Assembly (NCBI GenBank): GCA_910575755.1
Contig: CAJTFO010000001.1
Span: forward strand, 248,001 to 312,000
Source of the DNA: Desulfovibrionaceae bacterium
Lineage (GTDB): Bacteria > Desulfobacterota > Desulfovibrionia > Desulfovibrionales > Desulfovibrionaceae
DNA: 64,000 nt
Direction: 5' to 3'
Every line of letters begins with the position of its first letter. The first letter of the stretch is position 1. Position numbers and translations under genes: made by a program. The notes beneath the pieces were generated by a model that was not told the origin of the DNA, searched no databases, and saw only the letters and a program-made list of their open reading frames with translations. Positions 62,101 through 64,000 of the stretch are shown here, in pieces.

Positions 62101-64000
62101 GTGGTTCGGCGAGGGAAAGGCCATTGCGGCGGACACGAAAAACCTGCGCAAAAACCTCAAAAAATGGGCCAAGGAAAATTTCTCCGGCAAGACGGCTGTC
62201 GCCAATGCTGATACAGGATGGGAAGTGCGGGTGACGCCCAAAAGCGTCGAAAACTCTCTTTCACATGGCTTTGATGAACCCCTGGCCCGTTCCGTGCCGT
62301 TTATTCCGCAAATTGTGGAAAGCGGCATTCATGTGGCTACCATAGAGAAGAAAGCCGGCCTCATGTCGCATATCTTTGCCAACAAGATCAGGCTGGACGG
62401 CAAGGGGTATGTGGTGGGTTTTGTCGTGCGGGAGGATGCGAACGGGAATCGCTTCTATGATCACGAGCTGACGGAAATAATCGACCCCGGTTGGTTATAT
62501 CAGGACCACTTCCAAAAAAAGGAAAACTGGTACACTGAGCCGGCCAACCGGGGCCATGTGATGAACATACTCCGGGACAAGCTTGGCGTCAATGACGGGA
62601 GCGGGCAAGTGCTGTTCCAGGCGGCCAGCATGAAGCCCTCCCTCCCCCGGCGCTTTGCGGAAATGCCCGGCATTGAGGCCGACAGTTCGCAGTGGTTCGG
62701 CGAGGGAAAGGCCATTGCATTGCCCGGCAAGATCGAGACGCCTGAACAGCGCAAAGCCCTGCGCGGCGCGCTCAAGCAATGGGCGAAAGAAAACTTTTCC
62801 AGGGATACGGCTGTCGTCAATGCGGATACGGGCTGGCAAGTCCAGGTGACGCCCAAGGGCATAGAAGATTCGCTTTCACATGGCCTTGACGAACCCCTGG
62901 CCCGTTCCGTGCCGTTCATTCCGCAAATTGTGGAAAGCGGCATTCATGTGGACAGTATCAGAAAAACACCGCAACTCATTTCACATTTATTTGCAAACAA
63001 AATCAGATTGGACGGCAAGGATTATGTGGTAGGCTTCGTGTTGAGGGAGGATGTCAACGGCAATCGTTTTTATGATCACGAGCTGACGGAAATAATCGAC
63101 CCCGACTGGCTCGCACCGGGCCATCCTTCAAGTGAAGGTCCTTCTGGAGAAGGGTCGTCTGGACACCGGACCAATCGGGGTGATGTGATGAACATACTCC
63201 GGGACAGGCTTGGTGTCAATGACGGGAGCGGACAGGTGCTGTTCCAGGCGGCCAGCATGAAGCCCTCCCTCCCCCGGCGCTTTGCGGAAATGCCCGGCAT
63301 TGAGGCCGACAGTTCGCAGTGGTTCGGCGAGGGGAAGGCCATTGCGGCGGATGGTCAAAATACGCGCAAGGCTGTCGTGGACTGGGCGCGTAGCGCATTC
63401 CCACAGGGCATGACGATCAGGAACGCGGACCAGGGCTGGGCCGTACAGGTTACACCGAACGGAATCAAGGCCAGCCTTCATCACGGGTATGACGATTTGC
63501 TGGCCCGTTCCGTGCCGTTCATTCCGCAAATTGTGGAAAGCGGCATTCATGTGGCTTCCACAGAGAAAAAAGCCGGCCTCATGTCGCATATCTTTGCCAA
63601 CAAGATCAGGCTGGACGGCAAGGATTATGTGGTGGGTTTTGTACTGCGCGAAGACAAAATGGGAAACCGCTTTTACGATCATGAACTGACGGAAATAATC
63701 GACCCCGACTGGCTAAAGCCGGGCCGAGACACTTCCGCGGAAGCCTTGGGACACCGGACCAATCGGGGCCATGTGATGAACATACTCCGGGACAGGCTTG
63801 GCGTCAATGACGGGAGCGGGCGGGTGATGTTCCAGCCCGATTCCGACCCGGCCAACGCGCGGGGGATGGTCCAGTTTCGCGCTGACGGAAGTTCCGTCAC
63901 CTCCATTTTTGCGGGCGCTTCCGACCTGTCAACCCCCATTCACGAGGGCGCGCACATCTTCATCAATGACCTTATCCGCGTGGTTGCGGGCGGTTGGCGC
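59141..64000 (+). CDS. giant phage polyvalent protein with four tandem repeats, 3' end missing
   Basis: The frame is open from the ATG at 59141 to the window edge (1620 codons, no stop). Residues about 1-320 are unknown. A hydrophobic stretch (about 320-420) is followed by Ala/Glu-rich helices to ~760. Four ~200-aa repeats then start near residues 766, 970, 1167 and 1376. Each has 'IEADSSQWFGEGKAIA', 'NADTGW.V.VTP', 'RSVPFIPQIVESGIHV', 'FANKIRLDGK' and 'NRFYDHELTEIIDP', resembling LPD3-type domains of polyvalent proteins. HEGAH (1601-1605) suggests a zinc metallopeptidase start. Probably ejected into the host with the DNA. Confidence 0.82.
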   Translation, partial: MTRDYSAAIDAVFGPVEEAAPAPSFTLPADAANTSGGINAALDAMPGMVERGARERLTPAPAPLAPEFPWSNPTAAWYTPPEEKAAEGISTQMLRGQMAEREITRHALFPEGENDDGAGGLLRASFMLNNASRYSQDDIFTAATLSAANGMPFDLTLDSLDKARDMLTEFTPANVRDFAPGFLRLVQYDYDSAMLWRHDIPTANAIAGSFDFTPDEDSRAAALGRGLSGAGTMLLQVGVNLGRMGLEGLAALARGVDENYQPAALADRPMAAALLETSDTMLDWVRQLSERQKEISAESPLAGMKVWDNPEVLLDSRWWLENTPQAAASLLPMLGAYATGGKLAAGLMGLAMNGNEVYVDLLNAGMEDNTATRLWSLTGGVAMSALDVVGLTGILGGREAVRAAVKTALATAARGGLKDAAAYAGKGVVTGYLFEGGTEYAQNLVKAGIEAMARGKDFGGVVAAIGEAAIQLEDFILGGLMGGVIRGGHDVVQVRGERRRQALQASIAAAAKSEEVTEARAEVEAIVRDNAEAQRRMAFAQSLLQTAEAADSSALHQADPAIFEREAEKLMPEDARSVWLDVDMVREFAGEDNARLEALGLSPRDMADAVQIQAGSVRVPTVRLVSRFQGEDRILLLQSARMTPDGMTLTEARAFDPRKRSEAAAERIRARNRVNAEIGKERTRLKNEFAQAGYAAHVAEYYATMHAEQARAFADRYGSDAAQLLRERSIVRGNAEAAGQARPWQTAFDKSPDSFFSQGAMAADSSLPRRFAEMPGIEADSSQWFGEGKAIALPGKIETPEQRKALRGALKQWAKENFSRDTAVVNADTGWQVQVTPKGIEDSLSHGLDEPLARSVPFIPQIVESGIHVATTEKKAGLMSHIFANKIRLDGKDYAVGFVLREDRRGNRFYDHELTEIIDPDWLAPGRDTSEEALGHRTNRGDVMNILRDRLGVNDGSGQVLFQASSMKPSLPQRFAEMPDIEADSSQWFGEGKAIAADTKNLRKNLKKWAKENFSGKTAVANADTGWEVRVTPKSVENSLSHGFDEPLARSVPFIPQIVESGIHVATIEKKAGLMSHIFANKIRLDGKGYVVGFVVREDANGNRFYDHELTEIIDPGWLYQDHFQKKENWYTEPANRGHVMNILRDKLGVNDGSGQVLFQAASMKPSLPRRFAEMPGIEADSSQWFGEGKAIALPGKIETPEQRKALRGALKQWAKENFSRDTAVVNADTGWQVQVTPKGIEDSLSHGLDEPLARSVPFIPQIVESGIHVDSIRKTPQLISHLFANKIRLDGKDYVVGFVLREDVNGNRFYDHELTEIIDPDWLAPGHPSSEGPSGEGSSGHRTNRGDVMNILRDRLGVNDGSGQVLFQAASMKPSLPRRFAEMPGIEADSSQWFGEGKAIAADGQNTRKAVVDWARSAFPQGMTIRNADQGWAVQVTPNGIKASLHHGYDDLLARSVPFIPQIVESGIHVASTEKKAGLMSHIFANKIRLDGKDYVVGFVLREDKMGNRFYDHELTEIIDPDWLKPGRDTSAEALGHRTNRGHVMNILRDRLGVNDGSGRVMFQPDSDPANARGMVQFRADGSSVTSIFAGASDLSTPIHEGAHIFINDLIRVVAGGWR
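61436..63838 (+). repeat. four tandem ~600-bp repeats inside the giant gene
   Basis: Units start at 61436, 62048, 62639 and 63266 (612, 591, 627 and about 570 bp). Blocks are nearly identical in DNA: 61434-61748 and 62637-62951 match over 315 bp by eye. Variable parts lie after 'GKAIA' and after 'IIDP.W', where short unrelated linkers occur. Confidence 0.92.

Noticed and set aside
61436..63838. Possible CRISPR-like array
   Set aside because: Units are ~600 bp, coding and contiguous, with no short repeat-spacer pattern. No CRISPR array was seen elsewhere in the window.
61411..63939. Several similar short minus-strand frames repeated through the polyvalent gene
   Set aside because: They are repeats of each other only because the plus-strand gene is internally repeated; the plus-strand frame is open throughout.

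Overview
The window looks like a piece of a GC-rich Desulfovibrio-type (Desulfovibrionaceae) chromosome that runs into a podovirus-like prophage. The host assignment is an inference. It rests on the gene mix: a TupABC tungstate importer, HypF hydrogenase maturation, a periplasmic CbiK cobaltochelatase, a small one-piece phosphatidylserine decarboxylase next to pssA, and an XRE-cupin regulator beside an acyl-CoA ligase.

Bases 1-33863 are chromosomal. They hold the 3' end of an EamA transporter; a minus-strand run psd-pssA-leuA-leuC-leuD-leuB; a MATE exporter; tupA-tupB-tupC; hypF; an XRE-cupin regulator with an AMP-binding ligase; sppA; rpsA with an unidentified gene upstream; cbiK behind a probable cobalamin riboswitch; and paaK. 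A tight minus-strand cluster of eleven genes follows (31725 down to 21942): wbqC-like, gtrB-like GT2, beta-propeller glycosidase-like, neuD-like acyltransferase, acyl carrier protein, SDR, GNAT, amino-acid-adenylating enzyme, gtrA, wecE and a GT-C membrane glycosyltransferase. My reading is a Gtr-like surface-glycan decoration system whose sugar is a 4-amino-4,6-dideoxyhexose carrying an acyl or aminoacyl group activated on a carrier protein. sfsA, an aspartate-type aminotransferase and tRNA-Ala(GGC) close the chromosomal part.

Bases 34024-39602 are a patchwork of acquired DNA. They hold an AT-rich fragment resembling the N-terminal head of McrA-type restriction enzymes, cut off by a decayed IS481-type element; a membrane-anchored PIF1-like helicase; and an AT-rich two-gene cargo (a 66-aa protein and an SDH-family Clp-fold serine protease). 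The cargo is bracketed by 130-bp near-perfect direct repeats of the 3' end of a small phage gene, and it has a 24-bp perfect palindrome in its promoter region. The protease reading frame is broken by a -1 shift at an A6 run.

Bases 39603-64000 are the late region of a short-tailed phage, nearly all on the plus strand. The order is small membrane proteins, pesticin-type muramidase, holin, terminase small and large subunits, portal, Bbp19-like protein, scaffold, major capsid, Bbp16-like cement protein, tail fibre and receptor-binding genes (including a glycine-rich gp38-like adhesin), tail tubular proteins A and B, internal virion proteins including an SLT transglycosylase, and a giant polyvalent protein. 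The giant protein has four tandem ~200-aa repeats and an HEGAH motif, and it runs off the right edge. No integrase, repressor or replication genes are visible, so the rest of the prophage must lie to the right or be lost.
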